Source: Thermodesulfovibrionales bacterium (GTDB taxonomy: Bacteria > Nitrospirota > Thermodesulfovibrionia > Thermodesulfovibrionales > SM23-35). From it: a DNA stretch of 6,220 bases. Below are positions 5,730 through 6,220 of this stretch, piece after piece (position 1 is the first letter of the stretch; each line of letters starts with the position of its first letter). The notes beneath the pieces are model-generated. The model was not told where the DNA came from and ran no database searches. It saw nothing but the letters and a program-made list of their open reading frames with translations. The stretch covers positions 1 through 6,220 of the forward strand of contig JAGVMY010000182.1 of the NCBI GenBank assembly GCA_020053565.1, in the 5' to 3' direction. Made by a program: the position numbers and the translations under genes.

Positions 5730-6220
5730 AAGTAAATTCTCTAAAAAAATATTTCCCTGTGAAAAAAGGATTTATGACAGCCCCTGCATTACTCAAAGCT
5801 GTTGATGGTATTGACTTGTCTCTTGATGAGAACAGGGTCTTTGCCCTTGTTGGTGAGAGCGGATGTGGGAAGTCAACCGTTGCAAGGCTTATAGTGAGGT
5901 TACTACCACCTACTTCTGGCGAGGTATTATTTCAGGGCAAGAATGTTTTTGAGTTGAGCGGTGATAACCTAAAAGCCTTCAGGAAATCAGTACAAATAAT
6001 ATTTCAAGACCCCTTTTCATCTCTTAATCCCAGGAAAAGTATTCTGGATACCATTGCAGAGCCACTGAAGATTCACAGGATTGTTGAAAAAATAAGAATA
6101 AAAGATAAAGTAGTTGAACTGCTCAATAAAGTCGGCCTTGGCTCTGACATCTTGAATCGTTACCCCCATGAATTCAGCGGGGGGCAGAGACAGAGGATTT
6201 GTATTGCACGTTCACTCGCA
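5717..6220 (+). CDS. dppF: Dipeptide/oligopeptide ABC transporter ATPase, DppF/OppF type (3' partial)
   Basis: This is the second ATPase of the peptide-importer pair, cut by the window edge after 168 codons out of an expected 320 or so. It shows KYFPVKKGF (11-19) and AVDGIDLSL (28-36) typical of DppF/OppF N-termini, Walker A GESGCGKS (46-53), Q-loop Q97 in IIFQDPFSSLNPR, and the signature FSGGQRQR (153-160), where Phe replaces the usual first Leu as in many OppF proteins. Walker B and the H-loop lie beyond the window. The ATG at 5717 overlaps the end of dppD by 13 bases and is preceded by GGAG (5708-5711) at a 5-base spacing, so it has its own ribosome binding site. It is cotranscribed with dppD. 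The transported substrate cannot be told from the ATPases. Confidence 0.93.
   Translation, partial: MALLKVNSLKKYFPVKKGFMTAPALLKAVDGIDLSLDENRVFALVGESGCGKSTVARLIVRLLPPTSGEVLFQGKNVFELSGDNLKAFRKSVQIIFQDPFSSLNPRKSILDTIAEPLKIHRIVEKIRIKDKVVELLNKVGLGSDILNRYPHEFSGGQRQRICIARSLA

Overview
The window looks like the chromosome of a moderately AT-rich Gram-negative bacterium. An EmrA-type periplasmic adaptor paired with a DHA2-family MFS exporter implies an inner membrane plus a TolC-like outer-membrane channel. The long TrpB2-type tryptophan synthase, the dipeptide-transporter ATPases with a four-cysteine tail and the small Cys-rich orphan suggest an anaerobic lineage such as Nitrospirota (Thermodesulfovibrio-like) or Desulfobacterota. 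That assignment is inferred from the general look of the proteins and is weak.

Layout. Positions 1-2612, minus strand, hold a two-gene drug-efflux operon. The adaptor (emrA-like, 2600 down to 1506) overlaps the transporter (emrB-like, 1513 down past position 1) by 8 bases. The transporter is broken by an in-frame TGA replacing a conserved Trp codon (1061-1063) and by a one-base deletion 46-49 bases further on (around 1014-1015). The remaining 337 codons to the window edge are open and clearly homologous. Positions 2613-2851 are a divergent intergenic region with a fair minus-strand sigma70-like promoter and a small inverted repeat. Positions 2852-4213, plus strand, encode a stand-alone TrpB2, closed by a textbook intrinsic terminator (4217-4245).

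Positions 4257-4727 carry three small ORFs of 75, 31 and 40 codons. The 75-codon one has four cysteines and starts 12 bases after the terminator. A very good sigma70-like promoter (TTGACA, 18 bases, TATACT) lies just before the 40-codon ORF, so its message would be almost leaderless. From 4734 on come two overlapping ATPase genes of the DppD/DppF (OppD/OppF) type; the second runs off the window. No permease or substrate-binding gene precedes them.

The EmrAB, TrpB2 and Dpp units are separate transcription units with no evident common pathway. I see no mobile element, CRISPR array, tRNA or rRNA. The points most worth a second look are the double lesion in emrB, a 7-base tandem repeat that lengthens the cysteine-rich tail of the DppD-like protein, the overlapping ATG/GTG starts with a T7 run at trpB, and the small ORFs between the terminator and the ATPase genes.
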